Assembly (NCBI RefSeq): GCF_005154805.1
Contig: NZ_CP039727.1
Span: 1,609,501-1,673,500, forward strand
Source of the DNA: Bacillus sp. S3
GTDB taxonomy: Bacteria; Bacillota; Bacilli; Bacillales; Cytobacillaceae
Direction: 5' to 3'
DNA length: 64,000 nucleotides
The position numbers were made by a program, and so were the translations under genes. The notes under the pieces were generated by a model, which saw only the letters and a list, made by a program, of their open reading frames with translations, was not told where the DNA came from and did not search any database. Below, piece by piece: positions 34,334-42,433 of the stretch. Numbering within the stretch: position 1 is the first letter of the stretch; every line of letters begins with the position of its first letter.

Positions 34334-34450
34334 TTAGCTTGCTATTTTGTGCTTGTTAAAAAAGGTACGAAGTACTTTATTAAAGGAACCCTTTGCTTCA
34401 AGCTTTGCAATGTGGCCGGTATTTCTGAAGATGACATTTATCATGGTTTG
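34334..34450 (-). pseudogene. Remnant of an alpha/beta hydrolase gene (C-terminal 35 codons)
   Basis: On the minus strand the frame ending at TAA 34336-34334 encodes INVIFRNTGHIAKLEAKG, then SFNKVLRTFFNKHKIAS. The complete hydrolase at 61417-62199 ends FIIMRNTGHLAKLEAKDRFNLLLRRF. The match covers the catalytic-His segment and is also visible at DNA level (GTGGCCGGTATT is shared). No start codon context or upstream hydrolase sequence remains; the region immediately before it is the des control region. I interpret it as a degraded gene end. Confidence 0.72.
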
Positions 34451-34496
34451 TATATGACACGTATTACTTTTTTGTGTTGATTTCTTTCCTTATACT
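34450..34496 (+). promoter_or_regulatory. des control region with possible DesR site
   Basis: TATACT (34491-34496) can be the -10 element of des, but no good -35 hexamer stands 17 bases upstream, as expected of an activator-dependent promoter. The imperfect dyad GTATATGACACGTATTAC (34450-34467) lies where phosphorylated DesR binds in B. subtilis. The sequence match to the known site is from memory and partial. Confidence 0.4.
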
Positions 34497-34530
34497 TGTG
34501 ATAACTAAGAAGTGGAAAGGAAGTCAAACT

Positions 34531-35568
34531 ATGATGAACGAAAAACAAAAAAGTTTGCGAAAGCAAGTTGCACCTTACGAAAATTCAAATACAAAAGCCA
34601 GTATATGGCAGGTGATCAATACCATCGTACCTTTTTTTAGTCTATGGTTTCTTGCCTATGAAAGTCTGTCGATTTCTTATTTTCTAACCTTGGCGATTGC
34701 AGTAGTTGCCTCAGGATTTTTGGTGCGGACGTTCATCATTTTCCATGACTGCTGCCACCATTCCTTCTTTAAAAATCGGAAAGCGAATAAAATACTTGGA
34801 ACAATCACAGGAATTTTAACGGTATTTCCTTATAGTCAATGGGCACATGATCACTCAGTCCATCACGCAACAAGCAGTAACCTCGATAAGCGTGGGACTG
34901 GAGATATTTGGATGCTGACAGTGGAAGAATATATGTCTGCGTCATTTGCGGCTCGTGCACAGTATCGCTTGTACCGTAATCCATTTGTTATGTTTGTTTT
35001 AGGTCCCATTTATGTTTTTCTTATCAAAAATCGTTTTAACAGAAAAGGTGCAAGGCTAAAGGAACGACTCAACACTTATTTAACCAACGTTTCACTTGTA
35101 TCATTGATTGGGTTGCTTTGCTGGGCAATTGGCTGGGAATCATTCTTGTTGGTAGAAGGTCCAATCTTTTTATTGTCAGGTTCTGCAGGGATTTGGCTCT
35201 TCTACGTTCAGCATACGTTTGAGGATTCTTATTTTGAAGAAGATAAGGATTGGGAATATGTCAAGGCAGCAGTGGAAGGCAGCTCATTCTATAAACTGCC
35301 GAAGGTCCTGCAATGGTTAACTGGGAATATTGGCTATCACCATGTTCACCATTTAAGCCCCAGAGTGCCAAACTATAAATTGGAGGAAGCACATAATAAT
35401 ACACCTCCATTACAAAATGTACCTACCGTTACATTGGGGACAAGCTTGAGTTCGTTAAAATTCCATCTCTGGGATGAAGAGGCTAAAAAGTTTGTTAGGT
35501 TTAAAGATGTAGGAATTTCAGCTAAAATAGAGAATGTATTAGGAAAAAATGAAGGCACCGTTAGATAG
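34531..35568 (+). CDS. des: Fatty acid desaturase (Des)
   Basis: A membrane acyl-lipid desaturase that introduces a double bond into phospholipid acyl chains after a temperature drop (Delta5 in B. subtilis). The 345-residue protein has the three His boxes that bind the di-iron centre: HDCCHH (about residue 73), HDHSVHH (about 109) and HHVHH (about 270), between four hydrophobic segments. ATG 34531 follows GGAAAGGAAG; the reading frame extends upstream but into the control region. The sensor desK and regulator desR follow, forming the complete Des pathway. Confidence 0.93.
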   Translation: MMNEKQKSLRKQVAPYENSNTKASIWQVINTIVPFFSLWFLAYESLSISYFLTLAIAVVASGFLVRTFIIFHDCCHHSFFKNRKANKILGTITGILTVFPYSQWAHDHSVHHATSSNLDKRGTGDIWMLTVEEYMSASFAARAQYRLYRNPFVMFVLGPIYVFLIKNRFNRKGARLKERLNTYLTNVSLVSLIGLLCWAIGWESFLLVEGPIFLLSGSAGIWLFYVQHTFEDSYFEEDKDWEYVKAAVEGSSFYKLPKVLQWLTGNIGYHHVHHLSPRVPNYKLEEAHNNTPPLQNVPTVTLGTSLSSLKFHLWDEEAKKFVRFKDVGISAKIENVLGKNEGTVR

Positions 35569-35612
35569 GATAGAGTTATTACGGTAATACTTTCGCAAAT
35601 GAGGTCCTGTTT

Positions 35613-36749
35613 ATGATTAAGAAATATATGACATTTCAAAAAAACAATGGTATTGCACCGTATATATGGACCATTCTTTGTATATTGCCTTTTTACTTTA
35701 TTTTTCAATCCTCCTCCACAATCGAAATTGTTGTGGGGGTTTTACTCACCATAGTGTTCTTTATCCTTTACCGAATTGCCTTTATTTCAAAAGGATGGCC
35801 AGTATACCTATGGACATTGATCCTCATTGGAATTTCCATCACGGCGTCAAGCCTTTTCAGCTATGTTTATTTTGCTTTTTTCTTAGCCTATTTTATTGGT
35901 AATATTAAGGACCGTATTGCTTTTTTTACCTTGTATTTTATCCACCTAATCAGTACATCAGCGGCCATCAACTATAATATTGTCATTCATGAGAAATTAT
36001 TTTTAACACAGCTTCCTTTTGTTATCATTATTTGGATAAGTGTCATCCTTCTTCCATTTAGCATACATAATCGCAAGGAGCGGGGACAGTTAGAAGAAAA
36101 GCTGGAGGACGCTAACAAAAGAATTTCTGAACTAGTCAAAATAGAGGAACGTAATAGAATTGCCCGAGACCTTCATGATACGCTTGGGCAAAAACTTTCA
36201 TTGATTGGTTTGAAGACGGATTTGGCACGGAAATTGATTGGGAAGGATCCGGAGCAGGCGCGGCAGGAATTAAAAGATGTGCAGCAGACGGCAAGAACGG
36301 CGTTAAGTGAAGTGCGAAAAATGGTTTCTTCAATGCGCGGCATCCGCTTAAAGGATGAAATAATCCGGGTCAAGCAAATTATTAAAGCGGCAGAAATCAA
36401 TTTTGTCAGTGAAGGAGACTTCACTTTGGCTAATGTTTCGCTGTTAACTGAAAATATATTAAGCATGTGCTTGAAGGAAGCCGTAAACAATGTGGTGAAA
36501 CACAGTAAAGCCAAAACTTGTTGCATTTCGATTGAACAATCGTGGAAAGAAACCGTGATGACTATTCGTGACGATGGTGTTTTTAAGAGTGAGACAGAAA
36601 CTTTAACCCAGGGTCATGGATTAATTGGGATGAAAGAACGGCTGGAATTTATTAATGGAAATCTAGAGCTACTAACAAAGCTAGGAACTACCCTGATTAT
36701 TAGAGTGCCGAATGATGTCAAGCCGTTGGAGAAGGAGGAGCGAAGATGA
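35613..36749 (+). CDS. desK: Membrane-fluidity sensor kinase DesK
   Basis: A 378-residue sensor kinase. The N-terminal part (residues 18-155) holds about five membrane helices, which sense membrane thickness and order. A coiled linker (155-180) leads to the HisKA_3 dimerisation domain with the phospho-acceptor His 188 in ARDLHDTLGQ, the same number as in B. subtilis DesK. An HATPase domain (about 265-365) shows the N box EAVNNVVKH and G box GHGLIGMKERL. GAGGTCC precedes ATG 35613. It overlaps desR by four bases. Confidence 0.93.
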   Translation: MIKKYMTFQKNNGIAPYIWTILCILPFYFIFQSSSTIEIVVGVLLTIVFFILYRIAFISKGWPVYLWTLILIGISITASSLFSYVYFAFFLAYFIGNIKDRIAFFTLYFIHLISTSAAINYNIVIHEKLFLTQLPFVIIIWISVILLPFSIHNRKERGQLEEKLEDANKRISELVKIEERNRIARDLHDTLGQKLSLIGLKTDLARKLIGKDPEQARQELKDVQQTARTALSEVRKMVSSMRGIRLKDEIIRVKQIIKAAEINFVSEGDFTLANVSLLTENILSMCLKEAVNNVVKHSKAKTCCISIEQSWKETVMTIRDDGVFKSETETLTQGHGLIGMKERLEFINGNLELLTKLGTTLIIRVPNDVKPLEKEERR

Positions 36750-37345
36750 TAAGAATCGTCATTGCCGAAGACCAGCAAATGCTTTTAGGAGCCTTTGGTT
36801 CATTGCTTAATTTAGAAGAAGATATGGAAGTGGTTGGGAAGGCCTCAAACGGTGCAGAGGCCGTAGCCTTGGTTAAGAAATTACAGCCTGATATCTGTAT
36901 TATGGATATTGAAATGCCCGGAAAGAGCGGCCTTGAGGCCGCTGAAGAGCTTAAGGGTCTTGGCTCTAAAGTAATAATTTTAACAACCTTTGCCAGAACT
37001 GGATATTTCCAGCGTGCTTTAAAAGCGGGTGTAAGCGGCTATTTATTAAAGGATAGTCCGAGTGAGGAGCTGGCGAGTTCAATCCGGAATGTAATGGCTG
37101 GCAGACGAATTTATGCCCCGGAATTAATGGATGATGTGTACGGAGAAGAAAATCCTTTAACAGAACGAGAAAAAGAAGTGCTAGAGCTCGTGGCCAATGG
37201 AATGAACACAAAGGAAATCGCTGAAGAGCTAAGTATTAAAACTGGAACTGTCCGGAACTATATTTCCGTGATCTTAGATAAACTTGAAGTAAAAAATCGA
37301 ATTGAAGCCATTACCCAATCAAAAGAAAAGGGATGGTTTAAATGA
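36746..37345 (+). CDS. desR: Response regulator DesR (NarL/LuxR type)
   Basis: A 199-residue response regulator. The receiver domain has the acidic pair ED at residues 8-9, phospho-acceptor Asp 54 in CIMDIEMPG, and the conserved Thr and Lys. A LuxR-type helix-turn-helix (LTEREKEVLELVANGMNTKE, about residues 134-153) follows. In B. subtilis phosphorylated DesR activates des. ATGA overlap with desK and length identical to B. subtilis DesR make the assignment firm. Confidence 0.94.
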   Translation: MIRIVIAEDQQMLLGAFGSLLNLEEDMEVVGKASNGAEAVALVKKLQPDICIMDIEMPGKSGLEAAEELKGLGSKVIILTTFARTGYFQRALKAGVSGYLLKDSPSEELASSIRNVMAGRRIYAPELMDDVYGEENPLTEREKEVLELVANGMNTKEIAEELSIKTGTVRNYISVILDKLEVKNRIEAITQSKEKGWFK

Positions 37346-37384
37346 AGTTGTTTTTTCGGCAGGGGTCACCGAAAAAAAACGATT

Positions 37385-37422
37385 AACGGCAGCCGAATTC
37401 ACAATTATTCGGCTGTCGTTTG
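37385..37422. terminator. Terminator between desR and the convergent hydrolase
   Basis: AACGGCAGCCGAAT (37385-37398) pairs with ATTCGGCTGTCGTT (37407-37420) with one mismatch. The right arm covers the last codons of the convergent hydrolase gene. It serves desR. Confidence 0.78.
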
Positions 37423-38250
37423 AAATTTTCCTATGTAACTTTTGATATATTCAAATACTTCAATGGGACGTTCTTCCGGCAATGCATGTCCCGTTTCTTT
37501 TAACACGATTAGCTCAGAGTTGGTTAAATCTTTGTTAAGCTGCTCCCCGACTTTAAGCGGTATGGATTTATCATGATCTCCCCATATCAAAAGGCAAGGG
37601 GTTTTAATTTGCTTAAGCACCTCGACGGGAAGGTCTCCTTCTCGGTCGCGAATCATTCTTGTCAGTGCCACGAAAATACCATCCTCTAAAAATGGCTGAA
37701 GATATCCATTTATCATTTCCTCATTAATAATGGAGTGATTGTAAAGTGTATCCTGGAGATTTTTCTTCACTCCTGTTCGAGCAAACCAATATTTCACAAA
37801 TAAATGAAAGTATGGAATGTAGCTAGAAATAATTAATGGCAGTTTGGAGCGTTTTAAATAAGCTGAGCTGCAAAGTAGAATAGCCTTGTCGGCAAGCTCA
37901 GGCATCATGTGCAGGATATTAAGGACAATTTGCCCGCCCATGGAATGGCCGATAAAGGTCATGTTTCTTAATCCTAAAGATTCTGTTAGTTTAATCACCG
38001 TTTGAGCGAGGTTTTTATAGGAGTACACATATTGATTGCATTTTGCACTTTTTCCAAAGGGAGGGAGATCCACGGATAACACTTGGTACTCGTTTTTTAA
38101 CAGTGAAATTAAATGACGAAATGTGAAGGTGGAAGAAAGAAATCCATGTAATAAAACAAACGTCTTTTCCGCTGTCGGATGCGGATAAAATTCATAATAA
38201 ACATTAATGTTATTTATCGGCTGATAGCCTGTGTATCCAGCCTTATCCAT
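37405..38250 (-). CDS. Alpha/beta hydrolase
   Basis: A 281-residue alpha/beta hydrolase without signal peptide. The oxyanion segment VLLHGFLSSTFTFRHL (about residues 32-47) and the nucleophile elbow IGHSMGGQ (Ser about 102) are present. The acid is expected in IWGDHDKSIP (about 225), and the catalytic His in KETGHALPEERP. It belongs to the large lipase/esterase/haloalkane dehalogenase-like group, and the substrate cannot be told. GAGGAAGATT precedes ATG 38250. It is monocistronic and unrelated in detail to the hydrolase at 61417-62199. Confidence 0.82.
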   Translation of the reverse strand: MDKAGYTGYQPINNINVYYEFYPHPTAEKTFVLLHGFLSSTFTFRHLISLLKNEYQVLSVDLPPFGKSAKCNQYVYSYKNLAQTVIKLTESLGLRNMTFIGHSMGGQIVLNILHMMPELADKAILLCSSAYLKRSKLPLIISSYIPYFHLFVKYWFARTGVKKNLQDTLYNHSIINEEMINGYLQPFLEDGIFVALTRMIRDREGDLPVEVLKQIKTPCLLIWGDHDKSIPLKVGEQLNKDLTNSELIVLKETGHALPEERPIEVFEYIKSYIGKFQTTAE

Positions 38251-38391
38251 ATAATCTTCCTCCTTATTCCAAAAATGAAGAGTTGAAATTAATGTACCCT
38301 TATTTTTGACCCTTACACGAAAAATTTAAATAAAGTAAAAAAGGTATATGAATTTTTCCTAAAATTTTTTTAAAAAAATAAAATAAAGTAT

Positions 38392-38420
38392 TTGAATTTT
38401 TAGAAAACTTCTTGTATAAT
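38392..38420 (+). promoter_or_regulatory. SigA promoter of the IDEAL-domain gene
   Basis: TTGAAT (38392-38397), a 17-bp spacer and TATAAT (38415-38420) lie 28 bases before the start codon, within a very AT-rich stretch. Confidence 0.7.
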
Positions 38421-38447
38421 AAAAAAAAGCTCAAGGAGTTGATTTCC

Positions 38448-38642
38448 ATGGAAAAGAAATTATTAAATTCACCACAACATTCGGATGAGTATACAGATGC
38501 TGCAGTTGCTGAGATGTTTCTAAATAATGCCCTGCTTGATTTTAGGAGGGAGAAAATCCGAAAGGAAATCGACCAAACATTACAGGATGGGAATAAGGAA
38601 TTATTCCTGAAACTAACAGAAGAGTTAAAGAAAATTTCGTAA
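38448..38642 (+). CDS. Small IDEAL-domain protein
   Basis: A 64-residue protein. Its C-terminal half, KEIDQTLQDGNKELFLKLTE (about residues 41-60), is an IDEAL domain, a short helix-forming module of Firmicutes also found in UPF0302 and ComK-linked proteins. A preceding segment (AAVAEMFLNNALLDFRREKI) is typical of the stand-alone members such as B. subtilis YozD-like proteins. AAGGAG precedes ATG 38448 and a clear promoter lies upstream. The role is unknown. Confidence 0.8.
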   Translation: MEKKLLNSPQHSDEYTDAAVAEMFLNNALLDFRREKIRKEIDQTLQDGNKELFLKLTEELKKIS

Positions 38643-38671
38643 CTTGAAAACAATCGACGCTACTTTTTTAA

Positions 38672-38704
38672 AAGAATCCCCAATCCATTGGACTGGGGAT
38701 TCTT
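38672..38704. terminator. Hairpin after the IDEAL-domain gene
   Basis: AAGAATCCCC (38672-38681) pairs perfectly with GGGGATTCTT (38695-38704). In the plus direction only a short T stretch follows; in the minus direction the T run is better. It is the nearest terminator to the IDEAL gene. Confidence 0.65.
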
Positions 38705-38825
38705 GGCCGTTATAGAATGGCGTAAAGGTGAGGTTTGAAGAAGTTTGGAAAGAATAAAAATAGTTAAAAACCGTTTGGGCTGAACTGCCCCCCGTCAAGT
38801 AGACAGTGGAAATAAATAAACAACA

Positions 38826-39719
38826 TTAGGCGGCTTTAGCCCTGTATTCTAAGGGGCTAAGGCCGTTTAGTCTTTTTTGTAATCTTTCATGATTATAAAA
38901 CTGTATGTATTCTTCAATGTCTTTTTTCAATTCCTCAAACGTACTGTATTTGTTTAAATAAAACTTCTCACATTTTAAGGTTCCCCAAAATCCCTCCATC
39001 GGTCCATTATCAATGCATCGTCCCACTCTAGACATACTTTGTACCATTTCTGCTTTCTCAATCTTCTTTTTAAATGCTGGGGAAGTGTATTGATACCCCC
39101 GGTCACTGTGGAGGAGGGGGGTGGCATTCGGGTTGGCCTTCAACGCTAAATCTAGGGTCTTAAAAACCAACGGATTATTATTAGAAGTCCCAATCATATA
39201 GCTTACAATGGAGCCATCATACAAATCCAAAATCGCACTCAAATAAGCCTTCTGAGAAGATCCGTATTTCATTTCAGTCACATCAGTCAGCCATTTTTCA
39301 TTTGGCTTCTCCGCATTAAATTCCCTGTTTAATACGTTTTCAACGACGTGTTGTGGAGTGCTAGATTTATACTTCTTACGCTTCCGTCGAATGACTGACT
39401 GGATTCCAGCTATTTTCATTAATCTATACACTCGTTTATGGTTGATATCCTTTGAAAAGATTCGATTCAGGTTCAACGTTATACGGCGATATCCATATAT
39501 CCCATCCACTTTTTTATATAGGTGTATGATCTCTTCAAGGATCTCCTCATTTAACACCTCATTTTCCGACGGTGATCGGTAAAGCCATTTATAGTAGCCT
39601 GAACGTGAAATTCTCGCAATCTTACATAATAGCACAATAGAAAAATTATCTTCCTTATGAAGTTCTTGAATCGCTTCATATATATCACTTAATCGAGTTT
39701 GGCTTAAGGACGTTTCTTT
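38826..39719 (-). CDS. IS3/IS150-group transposase OrfB (DDE integrase)
   Basis: The catalytic part of the transposase. The frame is open from 39719; the first ATG is at 39635. Read from 39719 it begins KETSLSQTRLSDIYEAIQEL, in frame -1 relative to OrfA, so it is probably made as an OrfAB fusion. An HTH_21-like region (ISRSGYYKW) precedes the rve integrase core. The DDE acids are in LTDVTEMKYG, LLHSDRGYQY and the Glu of NGPMEGFWGT. On the minus strand a GGAGG (39729-39725) stands just before the overlap and could stimulate frameshifting or reinitiation. There is no canonical A6G heptamer. Confidence 0.9.
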   Translation of the reverse strand, partial: KETSLSQTRLSDIYEAIQELHKEDNFSIVLLCKIARISRSGYYKWLYRSPSENEVLNEEILEEIIHLYKKVDGIYGYRRITLNLNRIFSKDINHKRVYRLMKIAGIQSVIRRKRKKYKSSTPQHVVENVLNREFNAEKPNEKWLTDVTEMKYGSSQKAYLSAILDLYDGSIVSYMIGTSNNNPLVFKTLDLALKANPNATPLLHSDRGYQYTSPAFKKKIEKAEMVQSMSRVGRCIDNGPMEGFWGTLKCEKFYLNKYSTFEELKKDIEEYIQFYNHERLQKRLNGLSPLEYRAKAA

Positions 39720-40408
39720 AATCGCCTCCTTTCTAGTTCCTCTAACTTTTTTAAGAATTCATTTTCTGCCCGAAGACGCTCATTTTCCTGCTCCAACCGT
39801 TTCATTTCACGCTGAATCTTCTCCTCAGGAGTTAACTCTGGCTCGGATTTACTCCTTCCTCTTTTATCTTTAAGACCCTCTTCGCCTTCTTTCTCATACT
39901 TCTTCACCCATTGATACACCTGTTGATACGACACCTTGAAAAGCTCTGATGCCTTATGATATTTTTTTTCGTTTTTAAGACAATACTTAACAATTTCTAA
40001 ACGTTCTTCAAGTGTAGTGGAACGACCTTTAATCATAGAGTTATTCTCCCTTTGTGTCTCTTTTAAATCTCTATGATTATTATAATTGTTTATCCACTGT
40101 CTCAACACTGATGTGCTGGATATTTCATATTTGTGTGTAATCCCAATTAGAGAATCGTTCCCAGAAAGGTAATCCAGAACAGCTGCTGTTTTGACCTCTT
40201 TAGAGTAACGTTTCCATTTACCAGGGTTGTTAAGCCCATCAATTCCATATTTTTGATAAAGATAAATCCATTCTTTCATTGCTTCATCTGAAATATTATA
40301 GTGCGAACAGAAGCCTTGAATTGAGGTTTGTCTTTCATTAAACGCTAAAATTAACTCGTACTTTTCTTGTGCAGAAAAAGCACTCTTTCCCATAGAAAAA
40401 GCCCCCAA
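39704..40408 (-). CDS. IS3/IS150-group transposase OrfA
   Basis: The 234-residue DNA-binding part of the transposase. Two helix-turn-helix segments are visible: SAQEKYELILAFNERQTSIQ near the N-terminus and LEERLEIVKYCLKNEKKYHK in the middle, with KVSYQQVYQWVKKYEKEG. A leucine-zipper-like coiled coil at the C-terminus (EMKRLEQENERLRAENEFLK) is usual in IS150-type OrfA and mediates oligomerisation. It overlaps OrfB by 16 bases in the -1 frame. Confidence 0.9.
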   Translation of the reverse strand: MGAFSMGKSAFSAQEKYELILAFNERQTSIQGFCSHYNISDEAMKEWIYLYQKYGIDGLNNPGKWKRYSKEVKTAAVLDYLSGNDSLIGITHKYEISSTSVLRQWINNYNNHRDLKETQRENNSMIKGRSTTLEERLEIVKYCLKNEKKYHKASELFKVSYQQVYQWVKKYEKEGEEGLKDKRGRSKSEPELTPEEKIQREMKRLEQENERLRAENEFLKKLEELERRRLKKRP

Positions 40409-40539
40409 TAAAGTATACAGATTTTTTTTTATTTGATCTGTCTACTTTATTGGGAGCATATCAGGCGTTCCAAGCGGTTTTTTTACTTTTTTAGGGATTT
40501 TACCAGGGGAGAAAATATGACAATTTTTTTAATTTCTTG

Positions 40540-40568
40540 TTTACAGAAAAGGAAAGCCTTGGTAAGAT
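40540..40568 (+). promoter_or_regulatory. Possible promoter of the carbohydrate ABC operon
   Basis: TTTACA (40540-40545), a 17-bp spacer and TAAGAT (40563-40568) form a moderate SigA promoter 72 bases before the first gene. Downstream is the palindrome AATATATTTTAAATATATT (40594-40612), which could be an operator but is pure A/T. Confidence 0.45.
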
Positions 40569-40639
40569 AAAAAATGTGTTCAATATTTGAATTAATATAT
40601 TTTAAATATATTCATAAATTGAAATTAGGAGGTGGTGGT

Positions 40640-41569
40640 GTGAGTGTACCTGCTGCAAAACTGAAGTCGAATAAAAGATTACTAGCTATAAAAGGACCAG
40701 GAAGGAAATTTTCTATTATGCCTTTGTTCTTTATTTTACCGGCTATTATTCCGCTATTCATATTTTGGATTTATCCGATGGTTAGGTCACTGCTCATTAG
40801 TTTTACCGATTGGGATTATGTCAGTCCCGAATTTGAATATGTAGGCTTCAGTAATTATACCGGTCTATTATCTGACCCGGCGTTTTACTCTGTCTTGCTA
40901 AATACACTTGTTTTTTCGATGGGTGTGGTTATACCTTGTGTTTCAGGCGGGCTCTTGCTTGCGTTATTCGTAGGCGGAAGTGGAAAGGGAATGGGGATTT
41001 ATCGAGCCCTGATTTTTTCGCCCTGGGTAACGCCGACTGTCGCGGTTTCTATTGTTTGGTCATGGATTTATGAGCCCAATGTAGGTTTAGCTAATTGGTT
41101 GTTAAATCTGCTGCATCTTCCAGCTCTTGAATGGACCTCAAGTTCCACATGGGCTATGCCGGCAGTCATAATCGTTAGTATTTGGAAGGGTGTTGGCTGG
41201 GCGATGATCTTTTACCTGAATGCCTTGAAAAGAGTTCCTGTCAGCCTGTATGAAGCCGCGGCATTGGACGGTGCTGGCAAGTGGCGTCAATTTTTACATA
41301 TTACCGTACCGATCATCTCCCCAACAACATTGTTTTTAGTTGTGATTACCTCGATTGATGCGCTTCAGGCCTATGATCAAATTCAGGTCTTGACGCAGGG
41401 AGGGCCGGCAGGAAGTACAAGAACGATGCTGTATTTCTACTATCAGACAGCATTTGAAGAATTTAATATGGGGAAAGCGACCGCTACGGCAATCTTGCTG
41501 GTCATTATTACTGCGGTATTTTCATTCATTCAATTTTGGTTATCAAGGCGTTGGGTTCATTATCAATAA
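40640..41569 (+). CDS. Carbohydrate ABC transporter permease 1 (MalF/UgpA type)
   Basis: A 309-residue inner-membrane permease with six hydrophobic segments, the first at about residues 26-50. The EAA loop YEAAALDGAGKWRQFLHITV (about residues 214-233) contacts the ATPase. It is a family 1 sugar importer subunit related to MalF, UgpA and LacF. The start is GTG 40640 because AGGAGG stands seven bases before it; the frame is open 22 codons further upstream without a signal. It is followed by the second permease after 18 bases. The transported sugar is unknown. Confidence 0.9.
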   Translation: MSVPAAKLKSNKRLLAIKGPGRKFSIMPLFFILPAIIPLFIFWIYPMVRSLLISFTDWDYVSPEFEYVGFSNYTGLLSDPAFYSVLLNTLVFSMGVVIPCVSGGLLLALFVGGSGKGMGIYRALIFSPWVTPTVAVSIVWSWIYEPNVGLANWLLNLLHLPALEWTSSSTWAMPAVIIVSIWKGVGWAMIFYLNALKRVPVSLYEAAALDGAGKWRQFLHITVPIISPTTLFLVVITSIDALQAYDQIQVLTQGGPAGSTRTMLYFYYQTAFEEFNMGKATATAILLVIITAVFSFIQFWLSRRWVHYQ

Positions 41570-41587
41570 GAAAGGGGGCATCAGGAA

Positions 41588-42418
41588 ATGAAAAAGCTGC
41601 CTATAGTGATGCTGAAGCATGTAAGTTTTATTTTTATTAGTTTAATGATGGTTTTCCCTTTCTTATGGATGGTGGTAAGTGCCCTTAAAACGAAAGATGA
41701 GATCTGGCAATTTCCGCCTACTTTGTGGCCGGAAAAACCGATGTGGAATCATTTCAGTGAAGCTTGGGCGATGGCACCATTTGATCAGTACATTTTTAAC
41801 AGCGTTTTTACTGCATGTGTAATTGTATTGATTCAAATTGTCAATTCGGCGTTAATTGCCTATGCCTTTACGCAATTAAAATTTAAAGGAAGAAACCTGC
41901 TGTTTTCAATTATTCTGATTACGTATATGCTGCCTACAGCGGCAACATATGTGCCGAGCTATGTTATTTTAGCTGATTTCCATTTACTGGACACATATAA
42001 AGGCTTGATTTTTTCTAATGCTGTCAGTGTGTTTGGAATATTTCTGTTTAGACAGGCGTTTATGCAGGTTCCGAAAGAATTGGTTGAGGCGGCAAGGGTT
42101 GATGGTGCAAACCATTGGAGAATTATTTGGACGATCATTTTTCCAACGACTAAAGCAACCTTTGTCACATTCGGGTTGATTAGCTTTGTCCAAAACTATA
42201 ATAGTTATCTTTGGCCAACGCTAATAACAACAAGTGAAAAGAAGTATTTAATCACCACAGGGTTAAGGCAATTTTTCATTCAAGAGGGTGCGTATGGGAT
42301 TCAATGGCCGCTTATAATGGCTGCCAGTGCTTTCGCCGTGCTGCCATTATTAATCTTGTTTGTGTTTGCGCAAAAATGGATTATCTCTGGAATTAGTGAT
42401 CAAGGATTAAAAGGATAA
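41588..42418 (+). CDS. Carbohydrate ABC transporter permease 2 (MalG/UgpE type)
   Basis: A 276-residue permease with six hydrophobic segments. The EAA loop VEAARVDGANHWRIIWTIIF (about residues 166-185) is intact, and the protein ends with the family's typical KWIISGISDQGLKG. It pairs with the preceding permease. AAAGGGGGC precedes ATG 41588. Confidence 0.92.
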   Translation: MKKLPIVMLKHVSFIFISLMMVFPFLWMVVSALKTKDEIWQFPPTLWPEKPMWNHFSEAWAMAPFDQYIFNSVFTACVIVLIQIVNSALIAYAFTQLKFKGRNLLFSIILITYMLPTAATYVPSYVILADFHLLDTYKGLIFSNAVSVFGIFLFRQAFMQVPKELVEAARVDGANHWRIIWTIIFPTTKATFVTFGLISFVQNYNSYLWPTLITTSEKKYLITTGLRQFFIQEGAYGIQWPLIMAASAFAVLPLLILFVFAQKWIISGISDQGLKG

Positions 42419-42433
42419 GAGGGAGGAATAGAA

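Larger units (their letters stand above)
38781..40463 (-). mobile_element. IS3-family insertion sequence, IS150 group, complete (1683 bp)
   Basis: Two transposase frames are bounded by imperfect terminal inverted repeats. The left end TGAACTGCCCCCCGTCAAGT (38781-38800) continues into AGACAG. The right end, read inward on the minus strand from 40463, is TGATATGCTCCCAATAAAGT followed by AGACAG. The arms share the core AAGTAGACAG. Both ends are bordered by GGC (38778-38780 and 40464-40466), a 3-bp target duplication as known for IS150-type elements. The frames are uninterrupted, so the element may be active. The insertion site is the loop of a terminator hairpin. Confidence 0.92.

Noticed and set aside
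37405..38250. Source of the hydrolase fossil at 34334-34450
   Set aside because: Its C-terminus (KETGHALPEERP) is clearly less similar to the fossil than that of the hydrolase at 61417-62199 (RNTGHLAKLEAKD).
38826..40408. Transposase broken by frameshift
   Set aside because: Two frames in -1 relation with a short overlap are the normal organisation of IS3-family elements; both domains are complete.
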